This document shows, in pieces, positions 9,513 to 16,577 of a DNA stretch of 28,472 nt. Numbering within the stretch: the first letter of the stretch is position 1; the number at the start of each line of letters is the position of its first letter. The notes beneath the pieces are model-generated. The model saw nothing but the letters and a program-made list of their open reading frames with translations. It was not told the DNA's origin and ran no database searches. The translations under genes and the position numbers were made by a program. The stretch covers positions 1 through 28,472 of the forward strand of contig JAEWRI010000045.1 of assembly GCA_023460085.1 (NCBI GenBank), written 5' to 3'. This stretch comes from Bacillota bacterium. Lineage in GTDB: Bacteria > Bacillota > Clostridia > Christensenellales > SZUA-584.

Positions 9513-9542
9513 TTGCCTGTGAACGCAATATTCCCTTATAGT
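9513..9542 (+). promoter_or_regulatory. Possible promoter of the nuclease-fold gene
   Basis: TTGCCT (9513-9518) and TATAGT (9537-9542) are 18 bases apart and lie 38 bases before the ATG at 9581. The hexamers are imperfect. The promoter is nearly back to back with that of lysA. Confidence 0.45.
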
Positions 9543-9580
9543 GATAGTATACCTTAAAACGCAAGACAGGAGATAAATTT

Positions 9581-10237
9581 ATGCAGCCGCAATTGTTTGA
9601 CATCAACGGAAACGTCCTGTACGCGATACTTGCCGATTTAAGCAGTAAGCGGCCTTTCTTCTATTCAGAAATGGACTTTCAGTTTTGCCTGGGCTGGGCA
9701 TTGCAAGAAGAATATAATAAGGAAGTCATATTCGAAAAGCGGTTCGATCTCCCTGCCGGGCAGGCAGGCAATACGCAAAGGCAGTATATCGACATCATTC
9801 TTCGGGACGGAGAGCACTTCATCCCCATAGAACTGAAATACAAGACCAAAAAGGCAGTCGTCAGGGAAAAGGATGGCCGGGATTACACGCTGCTGGATCA
9901 AAGCGCTCAGGATCTCGGGTGCTACCATTTTGTCAGAGACATCGCCAGAATCGAGGGCATGAAACGGGAGCCCGGATTTATCCGCGGTTTCACAATCATA
10001 CTGACCAATGATCCGTATTATTATGAACCGGGCGGCAAGCGAAATCCCTCCTACGAAGACTTCCTGCTGTACGAATCCACGAAAACGAGGCTTCTTCACG
10101 GCAGTCTGGTCTGGAAGGAAAGGGAGGACAGGTATCCTGCCATAACACTCGGTGGTGCCTATCCCATATCCTCCGGAAGCTGGCGCGTCTACTCGGAGTC
10201 GCCGCAGTTTCGATACCTTCTGTTTGAGATCGCGTAA
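9581..10237 (+). CDS. PD-(D/E)XK nuclease-fold-like protein of unknown function
   Basis: The 218-residue soluble protein has no signal or TM segment. The core looks like a PD-(D/E)XK site: E43 on a helix, D71 in QYIDIIL, then E84-L-K86 in IPIELKYKTKK, the classical D-x(n)-ExK spacing on adjacent strands. A following helix with Q107-Q110 and a TIILTND strand (about 138-144) fit the fold. Such folds occur in restriction and defence nucleases and in repair enzymes, but no methylase, helicase or toxin partner is nearby. The ATG has AGGAG eight bases upstream. An odd Leu-Pro-Ala-Gly-Gln-Ala-Gly stretch (57-63) is encoded by a palindromic sequence and may be an insertion. The next gene follows 58 bases later and may be cotranscribed. 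Specific function is not recognised. Confidence 0.75.
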   Translation: MQPQLFDINGNVLYAILADLSSKRPFFYSEMDFQFCLGWALQEEYNKEVIFEKRFDLPAGQAGNTQRQYIDIILRDGEHFIPIELKYKTKKAVVREKDGRDYTLLDQSAQDLGCYHFVRDIARIEGMKREPGFIRGFTIILTNDPYYYEPGGKRNPSYEDFLLYESTKTRLLHGSLVWKEREDRYPAITLGGAYPISSGSWRVYSESPQFRYLLFEIA

Positions 10238-10295
10238 TTCCACCGCGCCAGGATCGTGCAGATAAGCTTATACGATATTTGAATGAGGTGACGGC

Positions 10296-11018
10296 ATGCA
10301 GTTTCTCAAGAATTTTTTCCAGGTTGGCGGCAGTCTGAACGGCATTACCCACTGCAGTGATTACGATGATGCCGCAGATTGGTCCGACTGCAACGTATAC
10401 GCGCTTAAAACCAACGAAGGGCTGATACTGTTTGACTCGGGCAATGGAGAAACGCTGAGTCAGATCTTCATGAATCTGGAATACTGGTCGCTGGATCCCA
10501 ATTCCATCGCAGCCTGCCTCGTCACCCATCCCCACCTGGACCATGCAGGAGGATGCCACGAACTGAATCGCCGAGGCGTTAAAGTATACGCCCATGAATA
10601 TACGGCGGACGCAATGGCCTCCGGAGACGAGCGCTGCTGCGGATACCTGTATCACAAGCCGTTTATCCCCTGCAATACGGACGTACTGCTCAAGGACGGC
10701 GATATCACAACCATCTGCGGAATTGAAATCGAGGCGCTGCACCTCCCTGGCCATACCATGGGCTGTACCGCTTATCGGTTTCACCAAGAGGGGAAAGAGA
10801 TCCTTGTGAGCGGAGACGTCATCGGTACCCTGCTGAGCGGCTTTTTTGGCTGGAACGGCTCCTTCGACTTTGACAAGAAAGCGTACCTTAGCACTCTTGC
10901 ACGCCTCGCACAATATAGGCCCGACATCATGCTGCCGGGCCATGGCCTCATCTATTATGGCAATCCTCAGAGCCGTGTGGAATCCGCGCTGAATCACGCG
11001 CTGATGGAGTGGCGGTAA
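10296..11018 (+). CDS. Glyoxalase II-like metallo-beta-lactamase-fold hydrolase
   Basis: The 240-residue cytoplasmic-looking protein has the complete MBL metal site: THPHLDH with H78, H80, D82 and H83, then H153 (LPGHT), D174 (SGDV) and H216 (LPGHG). This is the hydroxyacylglutathione-hydrolase-like branch, usually a thioester or other small-molecule hydrolase. Substrate cannot be assigned. It is unrelated in detail to the ComEC-like MBL protein at the left end and has no membrane anchor. The ATG at 10296 is preceded by GAGGTGACGGC. It ends in its own plus-strand hairpin at 11052-11074. Confidence 0.88.
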   Translation: MQFLKNFFQVGGSLNGITHCSDYDDAADWSDCNVYALKTNEGLILFDSGNGETLSQIFMNLEYWSLDPNSIAACLVTHPHLDHAGGCHELNRRGVKVYAHEYTADAMASGDERCCGYLYHKPFIPCNTDVLLKDGDITTICGIEIEALHLPGHTMGCTAYRFHQEGKEILVSGDVIGTLLSGFFGWNGSFDFDKKAYLSTLARLAQYRPDIMLPGHGLIYYGNPQSRVESALNHALMEWR

Positions 11019-11051
11019 AACACTGAGGTTGAGAGCTTGTACGTCTCTCTG

Positions 11052-11074
11052 AAAACGCCGCAGTGCGGCATTTT
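11052..11074 (+). terminator. Intrinsic terminator after the MBL hydrolase
   Basis: GCCGC (11057-11061) and GCGGC (11065-11069) form a stem around AGT. It is extended by AAAA on the left and TTTT on the right across one mismatch, and followed by a T-rich run. Confidence 0.7.
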
Positions 11075-11104
11075 CCTTATACTCGCTTCGAATACCCCTC
11101 GGAT

Positions 11105-11141
11105 AACTCAAAAGCCACCCGTATAGGGTGGCTTTTGAGTT
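11105..11141. terminator. Long perfect hairpin terminator after the tRNA
   Basis: A 16-bp perfect stem (11105-11120 with 11126-11141) encloses the loop GTATA. The stem contains the run AAAAGCCACCC on one arm and GGGTGGCTTTT on the other. It begins immediately after the tRNA CCA end on the minus strand and faces the MBL gene on the other side, so it can act in both directions. Confidence 0.75.
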
Positions 11142-11218
11142 TGGTGTGCCCGAGGGGATTCGAACCCATGACCTTTTGATTCGTAGTCAAACACTCTATC
11201 CAGCTGAGCTACGGGCAC
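11142..11218 (-). tRNA. tRNA-Arg (anticodon ACG)
   Basis: The 77-base gene on the minus strand folds as a cloverleaf. The acceptor is GTGCCCG with CGGGCAC, the anticodon stem is TTTGA with TCAAA around CTACGAA (anticodon ACG, read as ICG after deamination), and the T loop is TTCGAAT. Discriminator A and an encoded CCA end are present (11145-11142). The T stem shows one apparent mismatch (second pair T/C). It is transcribed from a strong promoter just upstream and followed by a hairpin terminator. Confidence 0.95.
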
Positions 11219-11243
11219 ATGTTTCGCTTTACGACGCTTAGAT

Positions 11244-11272
11244 ATTCTAATACAAACACTAACCGATGTCAA
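11244..11272 (-). promoter_or_regulatory. SigA promoter of tRNA-Arg
   Basis: On the minus strand TTGACA (11272-11267) and TAGAAT (11249-11244) have a 17-base spacer. The -10 ends 26 bases before the mature tRNA 5' end. Confidence 0.82.
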
Positions 11273-11348
11273 CAAACGGATTCAATTTTAGGCTCATAAC
11301 TTTTGGGGCTAAAGCATCCTTAATAATTCGGAATTTAGACATTCCGTG

Positions 11349-11394
11349 CATGATAATGCCTCCTGCCGGAGGAATGGCAGAAGGCATTATCATG
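11349..11394. repeat. 18-bp imperfect palindrome / hairpin
   Basis: CATGATAATGCCT (11349-11361) pairs with its reverse complement (11382-11394). After one unpaired base on each side, CTGCC (11363-11367) pairs with GGCAG (11376-11380) around an 8-base loop. There is no U-run on either side. It stands 8 bases after the stop of the leftward ORF at 11403. It could be that gene's terminator, a protein-binding palindrome or a dispersed repeat. Confidence 0.6.
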
Positions 11395-11402
11395 GGACGT
11401 TC

Positions 11403-11789
11403 TTAATTACACTCGGCTATGAGCGAACCGGCGAGCTCCTCCATGAAGAACAAGCGCCCGGGCAGTGTCGGCATAAAAGAGGACGGAACCCATATATCCG
11501 GCCCGTATTGCAGCGTGACCTTCAGCGATACGCCCTGCCATTGCATGCCGCGGCCAAATATGCCGTCACAGCCTCCGACGACCTTATCGGACTTCAGGAA
11601 CAGTCCCGGGCCAATCGTATTGGCGGTAGCGGGAACAAGCGTATACCGGCTCTTGAAGCTTGTCAGCGCGTTCTGTTCTATTGTAAGCGGATGAAGCTTT
11701 GCCCCAAGGCGATGCGTCGGACACCTCCACGCCGATTCCGAGGCAAACTCCGCGGCGAAGTGAGGCTCCCAGAAGGCACCGGACTCCAT
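11403..11789 (-). CDS. Unrecognised coding-like ORF, possibly a gene remnant
   Basis: This minus-strand frame has codon use like its neighbours: AAG for Lys, CTG and CTC for Leu, many G/C third positions, and no stops for over 200 codons. No family is recognised. The C-terminal part (about residues 50-128) contains RGMQWQGVSLKVTLQYG and PSSFMPTLPGRLFF and reads like a soluble beta-rich protein. No start is convincing: ATG 11789 lacks a Shine-Dalgarno sequence, and the frame continues upstream into the antisense of the SDR gene. It may be a 5'-truncated remnant, or a gene starting further upstream. The palindrome at 11349-11394 follows its stop. Confidence 0.4.
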   Translation of the reverse strand: MESGAFWEPHFAAEFASESAWRCPTHRLGAKLHPLTIEQNALTSFKSRYTLVPATANTIGPGLFLKSDKVVGGCDGIFGRGMQWQGVSLKVTLQYGPDIWVPSSFMPTLPGRLFFMEELAGSLIAECN

Positions 11790-11901
11790 ACCGGGCTTGG
11801 CGAGATTCTGGGTGGACTGCCCGCACGCATACACCTGTCTGATTTTACCCGCATCCTCGACCCGTTGCGGTGGAACGGATATAACCGAAAAGGAGGGTGC
11901 G

Positions 11902-12678
11902 ATGAAAAACTTACTCGACATGAGCGGAAAGCGGGCGGTGGTCACCGGCGCGCGGCAGGGCCTCGGAAAGGTGTTCGCCGAAGCGCTCGCAGGAGCGGGC
12001 GCGGAGATATGTCTGATGGCGCGCAACGTTTCCGCACTGGAAGAGGCTGCGGCAGAAATCCATCAGAAAACCCACGCCAAGTGCCTCATCTGCCCCATCG
12101 ACGTGACGGATGAAGCCAGCGTGGAGCATGCGGCAGCGTTTGTCGGCGAGCAAATGGGCGGTCTGGACAACCTGATCAATAACGCCGCGGTGGGCCGCGG
12201 CAGCACCCCGCTGCAGGACGTTTCGCCGGAGGAATGGAACGGCGCCATCAGCACCAACCTCACCGGCACCTTCCTCGCGATGAAGTATTTCGGCAGAATT
12301 ATGATAGCGCAGCGCTCCGGCAGAATCATCAACCTCACGTCGCTCGCCATGCGCACGGTACTCTACGGCGTTTATACCGGCGCATACGATTGCTCCAAGG
12401 CGGGCATCGAGTGTCTGACGCGCTGTATGGCGGCGGAGTGGGCGCAATATAACATCCGCATCAACGCAATCTCTCCGGGTCTCTTCCTCACCGATATCAA
12501 CCGGCAGTTCAGCAAGGAAAACAAGGGCTTCTATGACGCCATTACGGAGAAGATACCGCTTCAGCGCTGGGGCGATCCGGAGGAAATCGGCGCGCTTGCG
12601 CTTTACCTGTGTTCCGACACCGCCGATTACGTCACCGGCGCGGATTTCCACATTGACGGCGGCTACGCGCTATGGTAG
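11902..12678 (+). CDS. Short-chain dehydrogenase/reductase (SDR)
   Basis: The 258-residue Rossmann oxidoreductase has the classical SDR signature. The nucleotide-binding TGARQGLG is at 15-22, followed by NNAA (93-96), catalytic S147, and Y162-x3-K166 in AYDCSK. The C-terminal GADFHIDGGYALW is typical of gluconate-5-dehydrogenase or 3-oxoacyl-ACP-reductase-like members. It catalyses NAD(P)-dependent oxidation or reduction of an alcohol or ketone; the substrate is unknown. The ATG at 11902 has AAGGAGG five bases before; the frame's earlier start is ignored. No SigA promoter was found upstream. Its last 9 bases overlap the end of the convergent acetyltransferase gene. Confidence 0.9.
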   Translation: MKNLLDMSGKRAVVTGARQGLGKVFAEALAGAGAEICLMARNVSALEEAAAEIHQKTHAKCLICPIDVTDEASVEHAAAFVGEQMGGLDNLINNAAVGRGSTPLQDVSPEEWNGAISTNLTGTFLAMKYFGRIMIAQRSGRIINLTSLAMRTVLYGVYTGAYDCSKAGIECLTRCMAAEWAQYNIRINAISPGLFLTDINRQFSKENKGFYDAITEKIPLQRWGDPEEIGALALYLCSDTADYVTGADFHIDGGYALW

Positions 12679-13227
12679 TTCCGGAGTCGGCTGCCGCTCC
12701 GGCGGCAGCCGAAATCCGCAGTCTGTACAGACGCCATCCGTATCCAGCCTGCGTCCGCACCGGCACACGCGACCGATGACGCGCGCGGGGTTCCCCACCA
12801 CCAGCGCATAGGACGGCACATCCTTCGGAACTACCGCCCCCGCGCCTACCATGGCGTATTCGCCAATCGTCACGCCACAGACAATGACCGCCCCCGCGCC
12901 GACGCTCGCGCCTTTTTTGACGCGGGTTTCGGTGACCTGCCAATGCGCGTTGAACGCGCGGGGATACATGTCGTTTGTAAACGTCATGGACGGCCCCAGA
13001 AACACGTCGTCTTCCACCGTGACACCCGCGTATACGCTGACATTGTTCTGAACCTTAACGCCGCTGCCCATCGTGACGCCCGCGTCGATATATACGTTTT
13101 TCCCCAGTATGCAGCCCGCGCCGACGTGTGCGCCTTCACGCACCTGCGCGTGGTTCCATATCTTCGTCCCGTCGCCGATGACGGCCCTTTCACTGACTTC
13201 CGCCGTAGGATGAATCGTTATGCTCAT
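12670..13227 (-). CDS. Left-handed beta-helix acetyltransferase, WbpD/WlbB-like
   Basis: The 185-residue protein has hexapeptide repeats through most of residues 5-135, an FTNDMYPR loop (83-90), and the NPARVIGR exit (146-153). A C-terminal Cys4 zinc-ribbon-like tail (C155, C157, C167, C170) follows. This matches the family that N-acetylates the 3-amino group of UDP-2-acetamido-3-amino-2,3-dideoxy-glucuronate. The assignment is strengthened by the two upstream genes, which fit the dehydrogenase and aminotransferase of that pathway. The ATG at 13227 overlaps the dehydrogenase stop (ATGA) and has GGAGG upstream; the frame's earlier start lies inside the previous gene. It is last in the cassette. 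Confidence 0.82.
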   Translation of the reverse strand: MSITIHPTAEVSERAVIGDGTKIWNHAQVREGAHVGAGCILGKNVYIDAGVTMGSGVKVQNNVSVYAGVTVEDDVFLGPSMTFTNDMYPRAFNAHWQVTETRVKKGASVGAGAVIVCGVTIGEYAMVGAGAVVPKDVPSYALVVGNPARVIGRVCRCGRRLDTDGVCTDCGFRLPPERQPTPELP

Positions 13228-14186
13228 TGACCGCCTCCCGGCTTCAGCCCTTCCATGATCCGTTCGCATATTTCCAACGCGCGTTTTGCGCTCTCTCCGT
13301 CAGTCTGCGGTCTGGAGCCCGAAGCGACACATTCGGCAAAGTGCGTCAGTTCCGCACGAAGCGGCTCCGCCATGGGTACATACACCTTTTCCGAGATGTT
13401 CTCCTGCCGATAGCTCATCCCCTGCTCCGGAAGAAACCGCGTCTGCCGCATGATGTCTATCGAACGGTTCAGCAAATCCGCCGCGACATAGGCGTTTTGC
13501 GCCGTCACCTCCAGCCTGCGCACCTTGGATTCGGTGATGCGGCTGGCGGTCAAATCCGCAAGCATACTGTTTTCAAACAGCAGATGCGTCTGCACATGAT
13601 CGGGCTTATCGGAATACACCCGCAGCCCTTGGCTGGAAACATGCAGCAAAGGCGATTGCACCAGCGCGCAGAGCATATCGATATCGTGTATCATGAGATC
13701 CTGCACAACGCTTGCGTCGCTCACCCGGGGATCGAAGGGACTCAGGCGGCGAAAGCTCAGCGTGAATATGCGCTCGTCGCGCAGCACTTTGATCAGCTCT
13801 CCGAACACGGGATTGAAGCGTTCGATATGGCCCACCATCAGCGTAACACCCGCTGTTGCGCACGCGTCGATGATCCGCTGCGCGTCCTGCGTATTCAGCG
13901 CAATGGGCTTCTCCACCAGCACATGACAGCCCGCCTGCGCGGCGCGCACCGCAATCTCGCAGTGCAGCGAGGAGGGTGCGGCAATGCTCACCGCGTCCGT
14001 CGATTTCAGCAGCGTATCCAAATCATCAAAGGCGCGCGTCCCGAAAGCGTCCGCCGCCTGCTTCCCGTTCTCGGCGTCGGCGTCATAGAGCCCCGTCAGC
14101 TGAAAAGCGGGTATCCCGCTGATGACGCGCAGATGGTTTTTCCCCATGCTGCCCGCGCCGATAACCCCCATCCATAGCTTACTCAT
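13224..14186 (-). CDS. Gfo/Idh/MocA oxidoreductase, WbpB/WlbA-like
   Basis: The 320-residue protein has an N-terminal Rossmann domain with GAGSMG (10-15), the family motif EKP (92-94), and catalytic-type H167/D170 in DLMIHDID. The family oxidises or reduces sugar substrates with NAD(P). Next to an aminotransferase and a hexapeptide acetyltransferase, the best role is 3-oxidation of UDP-N-acetyl-glucuronate, the step before transamination. The ATG at 14186 has GGAGG six bases upstream and overlaps the aminotransferase end by 8 bases. Overlaps on both sides indicate tight cotranslation. Inositol-dehydrogenase-like activity is the main alternative but does not fit the neighbours. Confidence 0.82.
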   Translation of the reverse strand: MSKLWMGVIGAGSMGKNHLRVISGIPAFQLTGLYDADAENGKQAADAFGTRAFDDLDTLLKSTDAVSIAAPSSLHCEIAVRAAQAGCHVLVEKPIALNTQDAQRIIDACATAGVTLMVGHIERFNPVFGELIKVLRDERIFTLSFRRLSPFDPRVSDASVVQDLMIHDIDMLCALVQSPLLHVSSQGLRVYSDKPDHVQTHLLFENSMLADLTASRITESKVRRLEVTAQNAYVAADLLNRSIDIMRQTRFLPEQGMSYRQENISEKVYVPMAEPLRAELTHFAECVASGSRPQTDGESAKRALEICERIMEGLKPGGGQ

Positions 14187-15306
14187 CGGCCGCCTCCACA
14201 ATCGCGCTGACAATTCGCTCCCTCTCCGCGTCCGTAAGGTACGGGTGCGCCGGGATGCTCAGCACCGTCTCACTGAGCGCCTCACATACAGGCAGGGCGC
14301 CCTTCGAATAACCCAGGCCTTCATACGCGATGGAAAGGTGTATCGGCACGGGATAATAGATCATGACGGGAATGCCCTGCTCTCTTAGGTGACCCGCGAT
14401 GATGTCGCGCTGCCGTAAGTCCCGGGCGCGCAGCGTGTACTGTGCCCAGCAACTGATGTACCCTTCAGGCTCTCCGGGCGTGCGCAGTACACCGTCCAGC
14501 GCCGCCGTGTACGCATGCGCAATGCGGCGCCTTGCGTCGAGCTCCGCATCCAGCACATCCAGCTTGCATAAGAGCACCGCCGCCTGCAGCGTATCCAGGC
14601 GTCCGTTCATGCCGACGCGCACATTGTCGTATCGGTCCGCTCCTTTGCCGTGCTCACGCAGCGAAGCCATGCGCGCCGCCAACGCGTCATCGTCCGTGAA
14701 CACCGCGCCGCCGTCGCCATAACAGCCCAGCGGCTTTGCCGGAAAGAAGGAGGTAGCCGCAGCGTCCCCGAGGCTGCCCGCACGCGCGCCGCCATAATCC
14801 GCGCCGAAGCCCTGTGCCGCGTCCTCCAGAACGAACAGGCCGAATCGGTCCGCTACCTCCCGGATGCGCGCATAGTCCGCGGGCAGGCCGAACAGATCCA
14901 CCGGAATGACGCCGCGCGGCCTCAGCCACCCTTCCGCCAGCGTCCGTCTCACCGCCACCTCCAGCGCATGGGGCGAAATGTTCATTGTATCCGCGTCGGA
15001 ATCGACGAAAACCGGCGTCGCGCCGGCGAGGCTTACCGCTTCCGCTGTCGCGAAAAAGGTGAACGACGGCACGAACACCGCGTCCGCACGCTTTACGCCA
15101 AGCGCCAGCAACGCCAGCACCAGAGCGTCTGTGCCGCTGGAACAGGACAGCGCATGTTTTACGCCGACATACTCCGCCAGACGGCCTTCCAACTCCCTCA
15201 CCTCAGGCCCCATAATGAACTGCTTGTGCTCTAAAACGGTCTCTATGCGCGCGCGCACGTCCAACTCTATCGCGCCGAACTGCCTGTGCAAATCGACAAA
15301 CTGCAT
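14179..15306 (-). CDS. DegT/DnrJ/EryC1/StrS sugar aminotransferase, WbpE/WlbC-like
   Basis: The 375-residue PLP aminotransferase has the family's opening MQFVDLHRQF, SSGTDAL (56-62) for phosphate binding, EDAAQGFG with D162 and Q165, and the PLP lysine K191 in SFFPAKPLGCYGDGG. It transfers an amino group from glutamate to a nucleotide-linked keto sugar. The neighbours suggest UDP-3-keto-GlcNAcA as substrate. Two ATGs are possible: 15315 directly follows AGGAGGG with no spacing, while 15306 is about 10 bases from it and matches family starts, so 15306 is used. It is first in the three-gene cassette. No clear promoter was found in the 171-base gap to the divergent YihY gene. Confidence 0.86.
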   Translation of the reverse strand: MQFVDLHRQFGAIELDVRARIETVLEHKQFIMGPEVRELEGRLAEYVGVKHALSCSSGTDALVLALLALGVKRADAVFVPSFTFFATAEAVSLAGATPVFVDSDADTMNISPHALEVAVRRTLAEGWLRPRGVIPVDLFGLPADYARIREVADRFGLFVLEDAAQGFGADYGGARAGSLGDAAATSFFPAKPLGCYGDGGAVFTDDDALAARMASLREHGKGADRYDNVRVGMNGRLDTLQAAVLLCKLDVLDAELDARRRIAHAYTAALDGVLRTPGEPEGYISCWAQYTLRARDLRQRDIIAGHLREQGIPVMIYYPVPIHLSIAYEGLGYSKGALPVCEALSETVLSIPAHPYLTDAERERIVSAIVEAADE

Positions 15307-15477
15307 TGCGGACATCCCTCCTGGCATGGCGAAAAAACGCCGAATGATGCTGTATACTATGCATCCGGCAACTGAGCAGTGCGAGAGCGCGGCGTTTTGC
15401 GCACGCGCAGCGGATATAAATGCGGACAAGGCGGATACTAAGCCCGACACGATACTTTCAGGCGGGGTGAAAACCTT

Positions 15478-16386
15478 TTGACGGCAAATCATCGGCAGAT
15501 GCGCAGGTTCATCCGGCAGCTGTATATCCGGTTTCAGGACGATAACGTATCCGCGCTGAGCGCACAGCTGGCGTTTTATCTGCTGCTGGCGCTGTTCCCG
15601 TTTCTGTTGTTTCTGCTCAATCTGCTAAGCTTTACCGCAATCCCATCCAGCGCGCTGCTCAGCAACGTGGCTGGATTTCTGCCCGGCGAGGTGGGCGAGC
15701 TTTTGCGCAGTACCGTCAATGAGATACTTAACTCAAAGAGCACTGGGCTGCTGTCCGTAGGCGCTGTGGTGACCATATGGAGCGCCTCACGCGGAATCAG
15801 CGCGGTCAGCTACGCCCTCAACAAGGCCTACGACAAAACCGAGGATCGTCCTTTCTGGAAAGTGGCGGGGATCATGATCGTATTTACCTTGGCCATCGCG
15901 ATCATGGTGCTTGCGGCGCTGCTGTTCCTGATATTCGGCCAGGTGCTCGCGCGCGACATATTCAGCTGTCTGGACGGTGCGGAAGCCTTCACGAAACTAT
16001 GGCGCGTACTGCGCTATGTCGTGCCGCTGGTCATGATGCTGCTGCTGTTCTCGCTGCTGTACAAATTCGTTCCGAACTGCCGTCTGAAATTCAAGTATGT
16101 ACTCCCCGGCGCGGTCATCGCATCCTTCGGCTGGGCAGCCGCGTCGCTGGTATTCTCGTTTTACATCAACGGCTTTTCCAGTTACACGCGCATCTACGGC
16201 AGCATTGGCGGCATTATCATACTGCTGCTCTGGCTCTATCTCAGCAGCATGATAGTAATGCTGGGCGGCGAGGTCAACGCGGCGCTACATTACTTCCGCA
16301 CAGGCCAGCACGTGGACAAGTATGAAACCCGGCTGCTCAAACTGCCGGGTTTTCTGCAGCGCCTCCGAAAGAAAACCACGGAATAA
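15478..16386 (+). CDS. YihY/UPF0761 family inner-membrane protein
   Basis: The 302-residue integral membrane protein has about six TM segments: roughly 28-50, 90-110, 130-155, 175-195, 208-230 and 238-258. It carries family motifs LSAQLAFYLLLALFP (27-41), WSASRGISAVSYALNKAY (101-118), LPGA (about 209-212) and YGSIGGIIILLLWLY. It was once called RNase BN by error; family function is unresolved. The start is TTG 15478 with GGGGTG eight bases upstream. An ATG seven codons later lacks a ribosome-binding site. It is transcribed divergently from the sugar cassette. Confidence 0.9.
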   Translation: MTANHRQMRRFIRQLYIRFQDDNVSALSAQLAFYLLLALFPFLLFLLNLLSFTAIPSSALLSNVAGFLPGEVGELLRSTVNEILNSKSTGLLSVGAVVTIWSASRGISAVSYALNKAYDKTEDRPFWKVAGIMIVFTLAIAIMVLAALLFLIFGQVLARDIFSCLDGAEAFTKLWRVLRYVVPLVMMLLLFSLLYKFVPNCRLKFKYVLPGAVIASFGWAAASLVFSFYINGFSSYTRIYGSIGGIIILLLWLYLSSMIVMLGGEVNAALHYFRTGQHVDKYETRLLKLPGFLQRLRKKTTE

Positions 16387-16397
16387 AGCCCTTCCAT

Positions 16398-16426
16398 TTG
16401 CTGTACCTTCCGCAATATGGTATAAT
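16398..16426 (+). promoter_or_regulatory. SigA promoter with extended -10
   Basis: TTGCTG (16398-16403), a 17-base spacer and a perfect TATAAT (16421-16426) preceded by TGG give a strong promoter. The predicted transcript has a leader of about 145 bases before ATG 16578. It contains TGATGACATCA (an interrupted palindrome near the start site) and two copies of GCATCGCGGA. Confidence 0.78.
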
Positions 16427-16577
16427 TGCGTTGCCCCGATGATGACATCACTGCGTCGTTTCCCATAATCTGCTTCGTTGCATCGCGGAGCTGACAGCAG
16501 TAATCCGTTCGCTCTCATCACCCCAATCGCAAGCATTCCGCGCATCGCGGACTGCAATATAGACGGAGGTGCATTCC

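Noticed and set aside
11142..11218. tRNA-Arg as a genomic-island attachment site
   Set aside because: No integrase and no repeat of the tRNA 3' end were seen; the 3' end abuts a native terminator.
15353..15358. TATACT as a -10 for the YihY gene
   Set aside because: No acceptable -35 lies 16-18 bases upstream, and the same palindromic bases could be read either way.
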